Assembly: GCA_025362295.1 (NCBI GenBank)
Contig: JANYGX010000020.1
Coordinates: 124,001-188,000 of the forward strand
DNA length: 64,000 nt
From: Sphingomonadales bacterium
GTDB lineage: Bacteria > Pseudomonadota > Alphaproteobacteria > Sphingomonadales > Sphingomonadaceae
Direction of reading: 5' to 3'
Shown here: piece by piece, positions 9,091-18,329 of the stretch
Layout of the letters: each line of letters opens with the position of its first letter
Position numbering within the stretch: position 1 is the stretch's first letter
Program-made: the position numbers and the translations under genes
The notes under the pieces: generated by a model
Seen by the model: the letters and a program-made list of their open reading frames with translations, nothing else
Told to the model about the DNA's origin: nothing
Database searches by the model: none

Positions 9091-9546
9091 TTATTGAAAG
9101 GTCAGGGTAAGCCACTCGGCAACCAGAGCTGGCTTGGTTTCGTCTTCAATCTCCACAGTCACTTCAACAGTGGACATCAATTGTTTGGGCTTGCTGTCAT
9201 CAACAGCTTTCAGTGTGAACCGTCCTCGCACACGCTTGCCGCTTTTTACCGGCGCCATAAAGCGCACGCGGTTATAGCCGTAATTCACGCCCCATGTGGT
9301 GCCCTCGATAAATGGCATCACCTGATACGCAAAACTTGGCAGCAGCGAAAGCGTGAGCAGTCCGTGCGCAACGGTTGTGCCGTAAGGTGTTTGTTTTGCC
9401 AGCTCGGGATTCACGTGGATGAATTGGTGGTCGCCGGTGGTCTCGGCAAAAATATTGATGCGCTCCTGGCTGATTTCTGTCCAGTCCGACACACCAAGTT
9501 CAGTGTCTAGTTTGGCTTTGTAGTTTTCAATTGTTAACGTGGACAT
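9091..9546 (-). CDS. MaoC-like (R)-specific enoyl-CoA hydratase/dehydratase
   Basis: A 151-residue single hotdog-fold protein. The hydratase motif is complete: [16 protein letters not shown] (about 35-50) carries the Asp/His pair and [13 protein letters not shown] the following helix. [21 protein letters not shown] is the typical second half. It probably hydrates trans-2-enoyl-CoA to (R)-3-hydroxyacyl-CoA. It is co-transcribed with the thiolase (11-bp gap); upstream a 67-bp spacer holds a palindromic repeat separating it from glucokinase. The sequence resembles NodN/MaoC members of nearly this length. Confidence 0.9.
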   Translation of the reverse strand: MSTLTIENYKAKLDTELGVSDWTEISQERINIFAETTGDHQFIHVNPELAKQTPYGTTVAHGLLTLSLLPSFAYQVMPFIEGTTWGVNYGYNRVRFMAPVKSGKRVRGRFTLKAVDDSKPKQLMSTVEVTVEIEDETKPALVAEWLTLTFQ

Positions 9547-9562
9547 AAATCACCAGTTGAAA

Positions 9563-9590
9563 CCTCTCCCCCACTTGCAGGGGAGGATTT
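9563..9590. repeat. Short palindromic repeat upstream of the MaoC gene
   Basis: CCTCTCCCCCACTTGCAG followed by GGGAGGATTT: CTCCCC and GGGGAG pair across ACTTGCA. Same family as the copies at 6031, 7775, 7830 and 58880. It sits 17 bp upstream of the MaoC start codon on the minus strand. Confidence 0.5.
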
Positions 9591-9613
9591 TAATAGGATG
9601 TGCATCATCATGG

Positions 9614-10588
9614 TTATCCTTGCATCATGGCGACACCGAGCAGGCCCGGTTCATCGTGTGTAATAACAGCAATAGGTATGGTTTCCAATAAAGCTGAAAA
9701 ACGGCCCTTGGTTGTGAAACGCTTGTGAAACTTGCTCTCCTGCAAGAACTCAATAAAGCGCGGCACGATGCCGCCAGCAATCATCACGGCTTGGGCAAAA
9801 TGTATAAGCGCCAGATCGCTCGCAGCGCTCCCGAGTATCATACAAAAACGGTGCAACGTTTCCAAACAAATCGGGTCGGCATTGGCAAGCGCTTGCGTGG
9901 TGATCATCGCGGCATTGTGGCCCACCTTTGGCGTGGTGCCTGCACGTCGGCACAGCGCATCATAAATATTTTCAATGCCCCGACCAGAGAGCAAGCGCTC
10001 GTTTGACACCCGGCCAAACTGCCGCGAGAGATCACGTAAAATATCGACATCCACATCATCAATCGCTGCAAAGCTGGCATGGCCGCCTTCGCCAGACATG
10101 ATGCGCGGCTTGCTGTCCCCCATCATCACAGCGGCAACGCCAAACCCCGTGCCAGCGCCACACACAGTGACAGTGCCGGTAAGAGTGTGTTGCGGCGCTT
10201 TGGTAATCCACGTGCAACCGCCATGGCTGAGCAGCGTAGGCACGGCAGCGGCAACAGCTGCAAAATCATTCATCACCGTCAGGTTTTGCAAACCAAGATG
10301 GTCTTGCATGGCCCGCTGGCTAAACGACCAGCCGCGATTGGTGAGCGACACCTGATCGTCGATAATCGGGCTGGCCACAGCTAGGCCTAGCGATGTTGGC
10401 TTGAGCGCCGTCGAAAATTTGGTCATGTAGTGCTGGATGGCCAACTCAAGTGTGGCAAAATCATCCCCGGCCAGCCGTTCGATATTGCTGAACTCCGGCA
10501 GACTGCCCGCCCGATGGTTGACCATGGCCAAACGCACATTGGTGCCACCAACATCGCCAACAAGTGTGTGTGTAAGGGCATTCAGCAT
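9614..10588 (-). CDS. glk: Glucokinase
   Basis: Phosphorylates glucose with ATP to glucose-6-phosphate in the cytoplasm. The bacterial glucokinase family is recognised by GDVGGTNVRLA at the start, NDFAAVAAAVP near 100 (catalytic Asp), CGAGTGFGVAA (phosphate loop), MSGEGGHASFA and GGIVPRF near the C-terminus. From ATG 10588 the protein has 324 residues, normal for the family. A TTG at 10603 would overlap the DUF2125 stop (TTGA) and add five residues; neither start has a clear ribosome site. It lies in the minus-strand series plsC-DUF2125-glk. Confidence 0.92.
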   Translation of the reverse strand: MLNALTHTLVGDVGGTNVRLAMVNHRAGSLPEFSNIERLAGDDFATLELAIQHYMTKFSTALKPTSLGLAVASPIIDDQVSLTNRGWSFSQRAMQDHLGLQNLTVMNDFAAVAAAVPTLLSHGGCTWITKAPQHTLTGTVTVCGAGTGFGVAAVMMGDSKPRIMSGEGGHASFAAIDDVDVDILRDLSRQFGRVSNERLLSGRGIENIYDALCRRAGTTPKVGHNAAMITTQALANADPICLETLHRFCMILGSAASDLALIHFAQAVMIAGGIVPRFIEFLQESKFHKRFTTKGRFSALLETIPIAVITHDEPGLLGVAMMQG

Positions 10589-10599
10589 GGGGGTCGTTG

Positions 10600-11586
10600 T
10601 CAATTCTGTCCGAGGGCAAACGGTATAGCTTTTACCATGCCGTCATTCAGGAACATCTGTCCATCCTGAATACGAATGGAGACATGCTGTGGTTGCCTCG
10701 ACGGCTTTTCCGCCTCAATAGCTTGGCCAGACATAGCCGATCGCAGCGCGGCGGGCAGGGTGGTCTCAATAGTGCCACTTGCAACCGGTGCACCCGTTTT
10801 ATCTAGCGAGGCGGTGCCAGAGCCACTTAACTTTAATGTCTGCGAGTCTATCGCCACTTGAGAAACTTCAATGGTGCCGCCAGCATCTCGCCACGTTTGC
10901 AGATAGGATTTGCCACCCACCTTGCCAGGCTCACCGGTCAGCGACAGGTCAGCGGCCAGCCTGGCGGGTTTGCTGTCGCCCAGTTTTAATCCTTCGGCCT
11001 CCAACACCACTTCGCCAAAAGCGGGGGCTGTAGCAGCCGTGGCAAGGCTGCGTGCCAACGCAAGCGCACGGCCATGAATTTCGAATGTGTCTACTGTGAG
11101 CGCATCGGCAAACCAGGTGCCGCCGGGGAGTTGAAACGACTTGAACACAAGCGACAGCCGCCCGACTTCGGTATGGTGGAGATGCAGGCTCGCCTCCAAC
11201 GCTGCTGCCTTAGTCACAATATGCAAAGGCACCTTGCCGTAAATTAAGGCTTCCACATTTGGGTTGTCGGCAAACAGTAAAAACAAATGCGGCTTCCAGG
11301 GTTGCCTCAAAATGGTGAGTTTGCTGGACGCAAGGCGCAGTTTATAATCAGACTGTTGTCGATTGGCCGTTGCATCGATGAACTCAGCCTCCAGCCGGTA
11401 GGGAAAACCCGAATAGCTGACAGACTTGCTTTTGAGGTCAAACACAGCACTATGGCCCGACTGTAAACTTGCCATCTCGGCTTTGAACAGGCGGAGCTGG
11501 GCAAACCAGTAGATGCTGTAAAAGCCAACCAGCACGGCCATAGCGGCCAGCAAAAGCCAGGGTCGATTTCGCGGTGCAAGCAGCAT
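10600..11586 (-). CDS. DUF2125 family envelope protein
   Basis: A 328-residue protein with one N-terminal membrane anchor (PWLLLAAMAVLVGFYSIYW, about 9-27) and no cleavage site, the rest periplasmic. SVSYSGFPYRLEAEF near 55, the repeated LxLxGEPGKVGG and TGAPVASGTIETTLPAAL in the second half match DUF2125, an alphaproteobacterial family related in shape to AsmA-like beta-rich periplasmic proteins. The molecular function is unknown. The start follows the plsC stop directly (TGAATG), so it is probably translated together with plsC; that hints at membrane-lipid work but does not prove it. Confidence 0.88.
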   Translation of the reverse strand: MLLAPRNRPWLLLAAMAVLVGFYSIYWFAQLRLFKAEMASLQSGHSAVFDLKSKSVSYSGFPYRLEAEFIDATANRQQSDYKLRLASSKLTILRQPWKPHLFLLFADNPNVEALIYGKVPLHIVTKAAALEASLHLHHTEVGRLSLVFKSFQLPGGTWFADALTVDTFEIHGRALALARSLATAATAPAFGEVVLEAEGLKLGDSKPARLAADLSLTGEPGKVGGKSYLQTWRDAGGTIEVSQVAIDSQTLKLSGSGTASLDKTGAPVASGTIETTLPAALRSAMSGQAIEAEKPSRQPQHVSIRIQDGQMFLNDGMVKAIPFALGQN

Positions 11587-12291
11587 TCAGGGGGTCTCGC
11601 CTAAGGGGGTGTTAATGGCAATATGCAGATCATCGAGCAGTGCCTGCTTATTCACCTCTTTGGCAAGAGCCGGCAGAATTTTAACTGTGATTATTCCCGG
11701 ATGTTTCAGAAATGCCCGCTTACCCCATAGCCGACCGGAGTTTAGCGCCACCGGCACAACAGGCATATCGAGATAACGCGCCATGGCAACAACGCCGGGT
11801 AACAGCAAAGGTTGCAAACCAGGTGCCATGCGCGAGCCCTCTGGGAACAGGATGACGCTGCGGCCTTCGCTGCGCACCCGTTTGCCCTCAGCGACCAGAT
11901 GGCGAACAGACGCCGCCCCCCCCTCACGGTTGAGCACAATTTGCTTTGTTAGCGCGCCAAACCAGCCAAATATTGGCACATAAAGAAGCTCTTTTTTAAG
12001 CACAAATACGCACGGGTAAAACAAATGCGCAAACATCACCGTCTCCCAGGCAGACTGATGTTTGCAGGCAAAAATAACGCCGCTGTTTGGAATGTTCTCG
12101 CGGCCTTCGATCTGCACATCAATGCCAGCAATAGATTGCGCTGCTTTCAAGCATAGTTTTGACCATAAGCGCTGAATAGCGCGGTGCCAACGCAATGGGG
12201 CAGGGAAGGTCAAGATGCCAAACGTGCCCAGCGCAATCGTTATAAGGGCAAAGGCAAGATTAAATGTGGCGGAACGAATAAAAATGAACAT
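11587..12291 (-). CDS. plsC: 1-acyl-sn-glycerol-3-phosphate acyltransferase
   Basis: Converts lysophosphatidic acid to phosphatidic acid at the inner membrane. The 234-residue protein has an N-terminal hydrophobic segment (FNLAFALITIALGTFGILTFP), then the acyltransferase blocks: KHQSAWETVMF (an HQSAWE variant of HxxxxD, with Glu in place of Asp), the FxKKELLYVPIFGWF block, and LFPEGSRMAPG. The Glu in the catalytic box is common among proteobacterial PlsC-like AGPATs. It is the first gene of the operon; 264 bp upstream contain no gene. Confidence 0.9.
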   Translation of the reverse strand: MFIFIRSATFNLAFALITIALGTFGILTFPAPLRWHRAIQRLWSKLCLKAAQSIAGIDVQIEGRENIPNSGVIFACKHQSAWETVMFAHLFYPCVFVLKKELLYVPIFGWFGALTKQIVLNREGGAASVRHLVAEGKRVRSEGRSVILFPEGSRMAPGLQPLLLPGVVAMARYLDMPVVPVALNSGRLWGKRAFLKHPGIITVKILPALAKEVNKQALLDDLHIAINTPLGETP

Positions 12292-12555
12292 GATTGCTTC
12301 TTAATTAAAGCAAGGGCATTTGTGAAGCAATCTTGCTCTGTATGTTCTATATTCGATCATCTTGCGCTTAACTGGAAAGTGATTTTGCTTACTTCCACTC
12401 TCCTGAGGGTAAAGGCGGGGGCATCAATTAAGATGTGCTACAAGAGGCGAGAAAGCGTCAGTGCCAAAACTGTTTGCATTAATTTGAAAGTTTAGGTTTT
12501 TCTCCCAATGTATAACGACGTAACACCTGTGCATCGTTGAATCATTATATTTGAG

Positions 12556-13206
12556 CTAGGCTACATATCTCTGCTCCAGCCATGGGTCGCCCTCGTTGTG
12601 ATAGCCGCGCACTTCCCAGAACCCGGGTTTATCAGCATCCACAAACTCGATCCGCTTGATCCACTTGGGCGATTTCCATAAATACCACTTGGGGATGATC
12701 AGCCGGGCCGGGCCGCCGTGTTCGCGAGAGATCGGTTCGCCGTCGTGGCTGTGGGCAATCAGGCAATCCACATCGGCAAAGTGCTCAAGTTTTACATTGG
12801 TGGTGTAACCATCGTAGCTGTGCATGATAATGTGATTGGCAGCGGGCAGGGGCGATACCAGCTCAACCACATGCCGCGTCGCCACGCCCTGCCAGTGGTT
12901 ATCATAGCGTGACCACTGGGTGACGCAGTGGATGTCGGACACATCATCAAAAGCTGGTTGCTGCTGAAACTCATTCCAATCCCACACAAGGGGATTTTCA
13001 ACCAGTCCATCGATCGTCAGGCGCCAGACATCCTTGCTGACATCCGGCTGAATGCCAAGATCGAGAACTGGCCAGTTTGTCACAAGCTTCTGGCCTGGCG
13101 GCAAACGCTGCTCTTCTGGCCGGGAGGTTGTGCCGGTGAGCAGCCTGCCATCCTTTGCCCACTTCTGTTTGCTGGCGACCAGCTTGGCGTTGATGTCTTC
13201 GCTCAT
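12556..13206 (-). CDS. Sulfite oxidase-like molybdopterin oxidoreductase
   Basis: 216 residues forming a single oxidoreductase molybdopterin-binding domain. [17 protein letters not shown] near 93-110 contains the cysteine that ligands Mo and the conserved aromatic residues. [29 protein letters not shown] and [15 protein letters not shown]-like [18 protein letters not shown] close the domain. No Tat signal and no heme or dimerisation domain, so it is a cytoplasmic short form like those annotated sulfite oxidase-like. Substrate unknown. The start overlaps the smpB stop by ATGA, so the two are coupled. Confidence 0.88.
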   Translation of the reverse strand: MSEDINAKLVASKQKWAKDGRLLTGTTSRPEEQRLPPGQKLVTNWPVLDLGIQPDVSKDVWRLTIDGLVENPLVWDWNEFQQQPAFDDVSDIHCVTQWSRYDNHWQGVATRHVVELVSPLPAANHIIMHSYDGYTTNVKLEHFADVDCLIAHSHDGEPISREHGGPARLIIPKWYLWKSPKWIKRIEFVDADKPGFWEVRGYHNEGDPWLEQRYVA

Positions 13207-13688
13207 CCCCTGTCTTTCATCAAACGGCTCTTCTCGCGATTCCAGTCTTTGGTTTTTTCGGTCTCGCGCTTGTCATGCAGCTTTTTGCCCTTAGCGAGTG
13301 CAATTTCCACCTTGGCGCGATTCTTATCGTTGAAGTAGATTGAGAGCGGCACGAGTGTGTAGCCCCCGCGTTTCACCAGCCCGTGCAGCTTAGTGATTTC
13401 GCGGGCGCGCAACAGCAGCTGGCGCGGGCGTTTCGGGGCATGGTTGAAACGGTTGCCATGGCTGAATTCGGGGATGTTGCAGTTGACGAGAAACATTTGC
13501 GTGTCGTTGACTTCGGCATAGCTGTCAGCAATGTTGCCAATGCCGCCACGCAGAGATTTCACCTCAGTGCCTTGCAGTGCAATACCGGCTTCGTAGGTCG
13601 CCTCTATGAAATATTCAAACCGCGCGCGGCGGTTCTCGGCGACAATCTTTGTTTTGGTAAACGCAGGCGATGTGTTCGGGCGGGACAT
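13203..13688 (-). CDS. smpB: SsrA-binding protein SmpB
   Basis: Binds tmRNA and delivers it to stalled ribosomes. 161 residues: [61 protein letters not shown] and a lysine/arginine-rich tail [26 protein letters not shown]. All are standard SmpB blocks, and the tail is the one that enters the decoding site. No ssrA gene is seen nearby. The downstream molybdoenzyme overlaps by four bases. The DUF2252 gene ends 44 bp upstream. Confidence 0.96.
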   Translation of the reverse strand: MSRPNTSPAFTKTKIVAENRRARFEYFIEATYEAGIALQGTEVKSLRGGIGNIADSYAEVNDTQMFLVNCNIPEFSHGNRFNHAPKRPRQLLLRAREITKLHGLVKRGGYTLVPLSIYFNDKNRAKVEIALAKGKKLHDKRETEKTKDWNREKSRLMKDRG

Positions 13689-13732
13689 ACAATGAGTATA
13701 GCGATTGCGGCGTTCGGGTCAAAGGGCGCAAG

Positions 13733-14941
13733 CTAAGTCTTGCGCGGTTTCAGCTTACCCGCATCATAGGCCACAGAAAAGCTCTGCCAATCCGCCAACA
13801 CTTGAGCGGTCATCTGGTCAGCAGCGGCGAGAATATCCCGCTTGAATGTCGCTGCCTGCACGAAAGCCTGCACATCCTCCACCTGCACCCCGCCGTGCTG
13901 GCCACAGGCGCGCAAGTGCGCCCACGCCGCCACTTCGCCGATGTTGCCGACGGCTGCGGCGAGCTTGCCAGCGACAGTCCACAGCGGCAATAGGTTCAGC
14001 CGGTCGGCCTGGGGCTGCATCTCCTTGATTAGGTACGATCCACCCTTCCATTGCACCGCTTGCAGATAGGCTGGCGGCATGGCCTGAATGGTGCGCTGGG
14101 CCCAAAACACCCGCTCGGCATGCTGTTTTTTTGCATCCGGGTTGAGACCAAGCGCTGAATTCCTGGATGCTTTCATATCAAGCAGCACATGGCCATCATC
14201 GCCGCCGTGGCCAGCCACCAGAATGGCATAACGCTCAAGCCCCAGACTGCCGGTGCCTGCAATGCGACGCGCTGCATCAACGGGTGTGTAAAACTCTTTC
14301 GCGCCATTGTCTTTGCCAAGCTGCCGCATCAGCGCGAACACCTTTGCTTCTTCGGCGTCTGATATCGGCAGGGCATGTTTTTTATCAACCAGAATGCGGC
14401 GCTGTTTGCCTTTAAAAGGGGCGCGCTCGTCGAGAAAACCCTGGCGTGTGCGCGACTTCAAGCCACGCAAAAGCGATTTGACCGGCCCTGCAGATGTGGC
14501 ACGTTCTATCCAACGCGCTTTGCCGTTAGCAATCGCGTCGACATAGCAATCGAGCATCTCAGTGGTGGCGGCTCTCACATATTTGGCGGCGACTTTGCTA
14601 CTCTGTGCGCTGACCTGCAAACTCGATAACAAACGCACCACATCAAAACTGAACGGAGCCAGGGCTGCCTCATCGAAATCGTTGATGTCAAAGTAGGTCA
14701 GGCCATTGTAGCCACGGAAAGTGCCAAAGTTCTGCAAATGTAAATCCCCGCAAATCCAGAGCTTGGGGGCTTTGTGCAGCACAGGCATATTTGGCAAGCG
14801 TTGATGAAATAGGTTGCAAGTCGCGCGCAAAAACGCAAACACATCACCGCGCATGAGTTTATATTTAATCGCCAGGCGTTCAGCCTCACGGCCAGCGTTG
14901 TCGTGGGTGATGGCGGTGATGGGGTTTAAAGCTGGTGGCAT
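13733..14941 (-). CDS. DUF2252 family protein (kinase-like fold)
   Basis: 402 residues. WICGDLHLQNFGTFRG (about 67-82) and YFDINDFDEAALAPFSFDVVRLLSS look like the catalytic and metal loops of aminoglycoside-phosphotransferase-like enzymes (HxN...DFD). GTGSLGLERYAILVAGHGGDD and the second half complete the DUF2252 pattern. No signal peptide. The family is widespread in actinobacteria and alphaproteobacteria with no established substrate. It probably stands alone: the next gene upstream is over 200 bp away, beyond a hairpin. Confidence 0.85.
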   Translation of the reverse strand: MPPALNPITAITHDNAGREAERLAIKYKLMRGDVFAFLRATCNLFHQRLPNMPVLHKAPKLWICGDLHLQNFGTFRGYNGLTYFDINDFDEAALAPFSFDVVRLLSSLQVSAQSSKVAAKYVRAATTEMLDCYVDAIANGKARWIERATSAGPVKSLLRGLKSRTRQGFLDERAPFKGKQRRILVDKKHALPISDAEEAKVFALMRQLGKDNGAKEFYTPVDAARRIAGTGSLGLERYAILVAGHGGDDGHVLLDMKASRNSALGLNPDAKKQHAERVFWAQRTIQAMPPAYLQAVQWKGGSYLIKEMQPQADRLNLLPLWTVAGKLAAAVGNIGEVAAWAHLRACGQHGGVQVEDVQAFVQAATFKRDILAAADQMTAQVLADWQSFSVAYDAGKLKPRKT

Positions 14942-15052
14942 GTGTGGGGGCTTTCCAAATGGCCGCTTTTGTCTGACGTCGCTGAGATAAGTGTGCTCGC
15001 AGGGAAAATCTGTTGAAAGAATATTCGTATTATAACTCTAAACAGGCATACC

Positions 15053-15094
15053 CAAACACGTCATCTGCGCACCTTCGTTGGGATGACGTGCTTA
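15053..15094. repeat. Intergenic hairpin between DUF2252 and FG-GAP genes
   Basis: CACGTCATC and GATGACGTG pair across a 16-base loop (CACGTCATCTGCGCACC...GGGATGACGTG). It lies between the DUF2252 start (14941) and the FG-GAP stop (15145), so it may act in the 3' UTR of the FG-GAP transcript. The GTCATCC theme recurs at 21017-21047 and 46382-46473. Confidence 0.4.
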
Positions 15095-15144
15095 ATACTT
15101 ATATTCATTCATCCAGTTATCCCGCAAGCGAGAGCACAAACCAA

Positions 15145-17796
15145 TCAGACCGCATTCACATGCATGTGCGGATCGAACAACACATGCGTGTGAACAGCGA
15201 GCACATCGGCTGAAGCCGCGTTTACATGCAAGGTGGGCGCTGCTGCGGTTGTTGCCGCCGGTGCATAATGCTGAATGACATGATCGACTGTGGCGGTTGT
15301 GTGCGCCACGACACCCTGTGCTGATTGCGCTGATACAGTTGCAGAGCTTGGTGTTACAAATCCGACTTTGTTGCCGTAGACAACATAAGCGCTGCCGGTG
15401 CTAACGGTTGTGGCGCCAATGCCAACATCCGTAAGGCCGTCTCCATTGATGTCTCCAGCGCTGGCAACAACGACGTTCACGTTTGGGCCACCCGCCGTTG
15501 ATGGTATGGCTTTGAGTAGCGTGACTGAATTGCCATCAGCGCCACCAACTGTAATACCTTTGTCAAAAGCCGCTGTGCCGCGACCGGCAATCACATAGGC
15601 ATAGCCGGTTGTGCCATTGGTGCCGACAGCAAAATCACCATTTGTGTCGCCATTAAAGTTGGGGAGGTAGGCCACTGAAGATCCAAAGCCAGAGCCTGCT
15701 TGGCCGATGATGCGAATAACATCAAGGCCGCCGACTGAAGCGTGGCCATTGGCATCAAATATTGCAGCGCTTGCAACAGAGTTGCCGATGCCACCAAGAT
15801 CAAGGCCGCCACCCGCTAGCGTGTTAGACGCATTTCCTAGAACAACATACACCGTATCATGACCAGGCGCACCAATAATCAGGTCAGCTTTACCATCACC
15901 GTTGACGTCACCAACCGCAATCGATGTGCCAAGTTTATCGCCAGCAGCACCGTAAACTTTGATGTTAGCTGTCGAGTTATCAATAACGGTGCCGGATAAA
16001 CTCGCTGCGAGCGATCCAGTAAAAACGCTGACGCGGCCAGCCTCGATACGAGGCGCTTCCGTTGCCCCAATACCAAAGCTCTCGTGTGCCGAACCAAACA
16101 CCAGATCCATTTTGGTATCACCCGTTATATCGCCACTGCCAGCGGCCTGACCAAACAGCACATTTGCCTTGTTGTCACCGGAAGCAAGCAGGCCCAATGT
16201 TGAGCCAGTGCTGAAGCTACCAGTGTTGTATGAACTGCCAGCAGTGCCTGCGCCGCCATAACCAATGATAGCAATACCGTTGTCGCCTGCGCTGGGGCCG
16301 CTCGGCGGCGTGTAATTAAGGCCAGGCGCGCCAACAAAATAATCAGCTTTGCCGTCGCCGTTGATGTCACCCAGCGAAAAGACAGCATAACCAAGGTTGC
16401 CGCCAGCGGTCGCCGTTGGCGGATTTGCTATGGTTGTGCCTGTTTCTGTGCCATTCAATGTGATGCCAGCACCGTTTAACGAACTAGGAATTACAAATGC
16501 GCCACCTGTTCCATAGCTAATATAAGCGAGGCCTGCGTTGGTAAGGCCTGAACCCGGTGCGCCAATAAGCAGATCGGCTTTGCCATCGCCGTTAAAATCG
16601 GCAACGGCCACACTCGTGCCGAGCCGGTCGCCAGCAACGCCAGTCAATGGTGAGGCTAGCGCGCCATTTACAGCGCCGGTACCACCGTTGACAACATAGA
16701 CGCTGCCGCCGGTTGAGCCCGGCGCACCAATCAGCAAAATATCCTTGCCATCAGAGCCACTGCCTGCAGCTATGGAATAGCCCAGCAAATCGGTCGCGGC
16801 CCCGCCAGCGACACTGAATTTAACGCCTGACGTGCCAAGGTTTTCAAGATCTATACCGTTGTTGATCTTGATTGTGATCGTTTCGGTTGTCTTACTATTG
16901 GCAGCGCCAAAACCGTCATCAACAACAAAGCTGAAGCTATCATTTTGCGCTGCGCCCGTGGGTTTGTATTGCAACGTGGCGAGGTCAGCTATTTTGACAT
17001 TTGCAAGAACAACCGTATTGCCAGCAGCATCAACCAATGTGCCGTGCGTTGGCCCGGTAAAACTGGATATTGTTAATGTATCCGCCTGCGCGCCCAAGGC
17101 GGTCTTATCCGAGTCTGTCGGCGTGGTAATACCAAGTGCAACGGGATTGACGGTGGTTGTTTGTATACCAACGGTCTTGCTCACATCCGCTGGCGCATGG
17201 TTCGCACCGGTTACCGTTACAGTCAGGGTTTCATTGCCAGTGGCGGCGCCAGCAGCGCCGTTGATGGTGAACGCCTGTGTTGCCGTCAAGCCATGGCTGA
17301 TTGCTGTGGCACCGGGCGCACCGCTCGATGCAAATCTGTACCCGCCATCAGTGCCAATATGCAACGTGCCAAGGGCCGATGTCACATCCTGTCCGGCGAC
17401 CGAGGTGATGGAAACAGCTGTGCCGCCGCTGGCCGTCACAGATGTCACTGCAAAACCGCTGGGCAGGCCAGTGTCGTTGGTGAAAATGTTACCATTTGTT
17501 TCAGCCCCGGTTGCTGCATCCTTGATCACGCCGACTGTGGCAGCCGCTGTATCCGCGTTCAGCGGCACATTGCTGGCGCTTGGAGTCGGAACAGGCGAAG
17601 CGGCAATGCCACTGCCGCCACACGCTGCAAGCAAGCCAAGCGGCGCAAGCATTAACGAGCGCTCCATGAGCACCATACCGGACTGCTCCGAGACCGCTTT
17701 TTTTACCGGTTTCATAGTAGCCGAGCGGGATTTTGAGGCGCGGATAAGGCTGTCAATATCAATTTCGTTAATGGCAGGCTGAAAGGGTGATGTCAT
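15145..17796 (-). CDS. Large FG-GAP/VCBS repeat surface protein
   Basis: 883 residues. The N-terminus (1-45) is cytoplasm-like and acidic/basic, with a hydrophobic segment only at about 44-60 (MLAPLGLLAACGGSG). That segment contains a lipobox-like LAAC, so either a lipoprotein with a long leader or a secreted adhesin-like protein with a conserved N-terminal leader. Residues 75-310 hold cadherin/VCBS-like domains (NDTGLPSGFAVTSVTASGG, SKTTETITIKINNGID). Residues 330-830 contain about six FG-GAP repeats of the type DFNGDGKADLLIGAPG or DINGDGKADYFVGAPG, each with a calcium-binding DxNxDGxxD loop, as in integrin-alpha beta-propellers. The C-terminus is rich in histidine (HVIQHYAP, HTHVLFDPHMHVNAV). 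AAGGAG precedes the start. Confidence 0.85.
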   Translation of the reverse strand: MTSPFQPAINEIDIDSLIRASKSRSATMKPVKKAVSEQSGMVLMERSLMLAPLGLLAACGGSGIAASPVPTPSASNVPLNADTAAATVGVIKDAATGAETNGNIFTNDTGLPSGFAVTSVTASGGTAVSITSVAGQDVTSALGTLHIGTDGGYRFASSGAPGATAISHGLTATQAFTINGAAGAATGNETLTVTVTGANHAPADVSKTVGIQTTTVNPVALGITTPTDSDKTALGAQADTLTISSFTGPTHGTLVDAAGNTVVLANVKIADLATLQYKPTGAAQNDSFSFVVDDGFGAANSKTTETITIKINNGIDLENLGTSGVKFSVAGGAATDLLGYSIAAGSGSDGKDILLIGAPGSTGGSVYVVNGGTGAVNGALASPLTGVAGDRLGTSVAVADFNGDGKADLLIGAPGSGLTNAGLAYISYGTGGAFVIPSSLNGAGITLNGTETGTTIANPPTATAGGNLGYAVFSLGDINGDGKADYFVGAPGLNYTPPSGPSAGDNGIAIIGYGGAGTAGSSYNTGSFSTGSTLGLLASGDNKANVLFGQAAGSGDITGDTKMDLVFGSAHESFGIGATEAPRIEAGRVSVFTGSLAASLSGTVIDNSTANIKVYGAAGDKLGTSIAVGDVNGDGKADLIIGAPGHDTVYVVLGNASNTLAGGGLDLGGIGNSVASAAIFDANGHASVGGLDVIRIIGQAGSGFGSSVAYLPNFNGDTNGDFAVGTNGTTGYAYVIAGRGTAAFDKGITVGGADGNSVTLLKAIPSTAGGPNVNVVVASAGDINGDGLTDVGIGATTVSTGSAYVVYGNKVGFVTPSSATVSAQSAQGVVAHTTATVDHVIQHYAPAATTAAAPTLHVNAASADVLAVHTHVLFDPHMHVNAV

Positions 17797-17929
17797 GGCC
17801 GATGGCTCCTTAAATTGTTCGATTACTTATATATTTCACGCTGGATTTAACGGTTTACATAGCTTAAAGTTGCAACAACCTCAAATGTAAAAATGGTGAA
17901 TAGCGATGAATGGTGAAAGAGATGTTGCG

Positions 17930-17956
17930 CACAAATTGAATAATTAAAAATTTGTG
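17930..17956. promoter_or_regulatory. Inverted repeat in the divergent promoter region
   Basis: CACAAATT (17930-17937) and AATTTGTG (17949-17956) are perfect inverted arms separated by 11 A/T-rich bases. It lies in the 218-bp divergent gap between the FG-GAP gene and the complex I subunit, so it could be an operator or a transcript hairpin. No regulator is identified. Confidence 0.35.
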
Positions 17957-18014
17957 ACTGATTTCACCTTTATGGCACATCCAACCTGAACAGAAACTGA
18001 ACGGATCGACAGGA

Positions 18015-18311
18015 ATGACTATAATAGCAAAAATACCGGCGCGCATTTATCAACCGGCAAAATCCACTATGCAATCCGGCAAAGCGCATTTAGGTGAATG
18101 GCTTCTGGAGTATATGTCGCCAACCGCCAAAAAACCTGACCCGCTGATGGGTTGGCAGGGCGGTGCCAGCACTCAAAGCCAGGTACGTCTGAAATTCAAA
18201 GATCAGGCAAGCGCCGAGGCCTATGCCAAGAAAAAAGAACTCGATTATACGGTGGTGGCCGATAACCCCAGAGCATTGATTTTACAGACATATGCGGAAA
18301 ATTTTTTGTAA
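18015..18311 (+). CDS. NADH dehydrogenase accessory subunit (ETC complex I, NDUFS4-like)
   Basis: 98 residues: ARIYQPAKSTMQSGKAHLGEWLLEYMSP, DPLMGWQGGASTQSQVRLKFKDQASAEAYAKKKELDYTV and a C-terminal YAENFL. This is the ETC_C1_NDUFA5/NDUFS4 family, the alphaproteobacterial homologue of the mitochondrial 18-kDa subunit at the junction of the complex I arms. It stands alone here as it often does, away from nuo. Its presence is a good alphaproteobacterial marker. Confidence 0.92.
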   Translation: MTIIAKIPARIYQPAKSTMQSGKAHLGEWLLEYMSPTAKKPDPLMGWQGGASTQSQVRLKFKDQASAEAYAKKKELDYTVVADNPRALILQTYAENFL

Positions 18312-18329
18312 GGTTTCAGCATTCTAAAT

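Noticed and set aside
16832-17782. 316-codon plus-strand frame inside the FG-GAP gene
   Set aside because: It is antisense to a well-supported repeat protein; its low-complexity hydrophobic composition is what the complement of Gly/Ala/Thr-rich codons gives.
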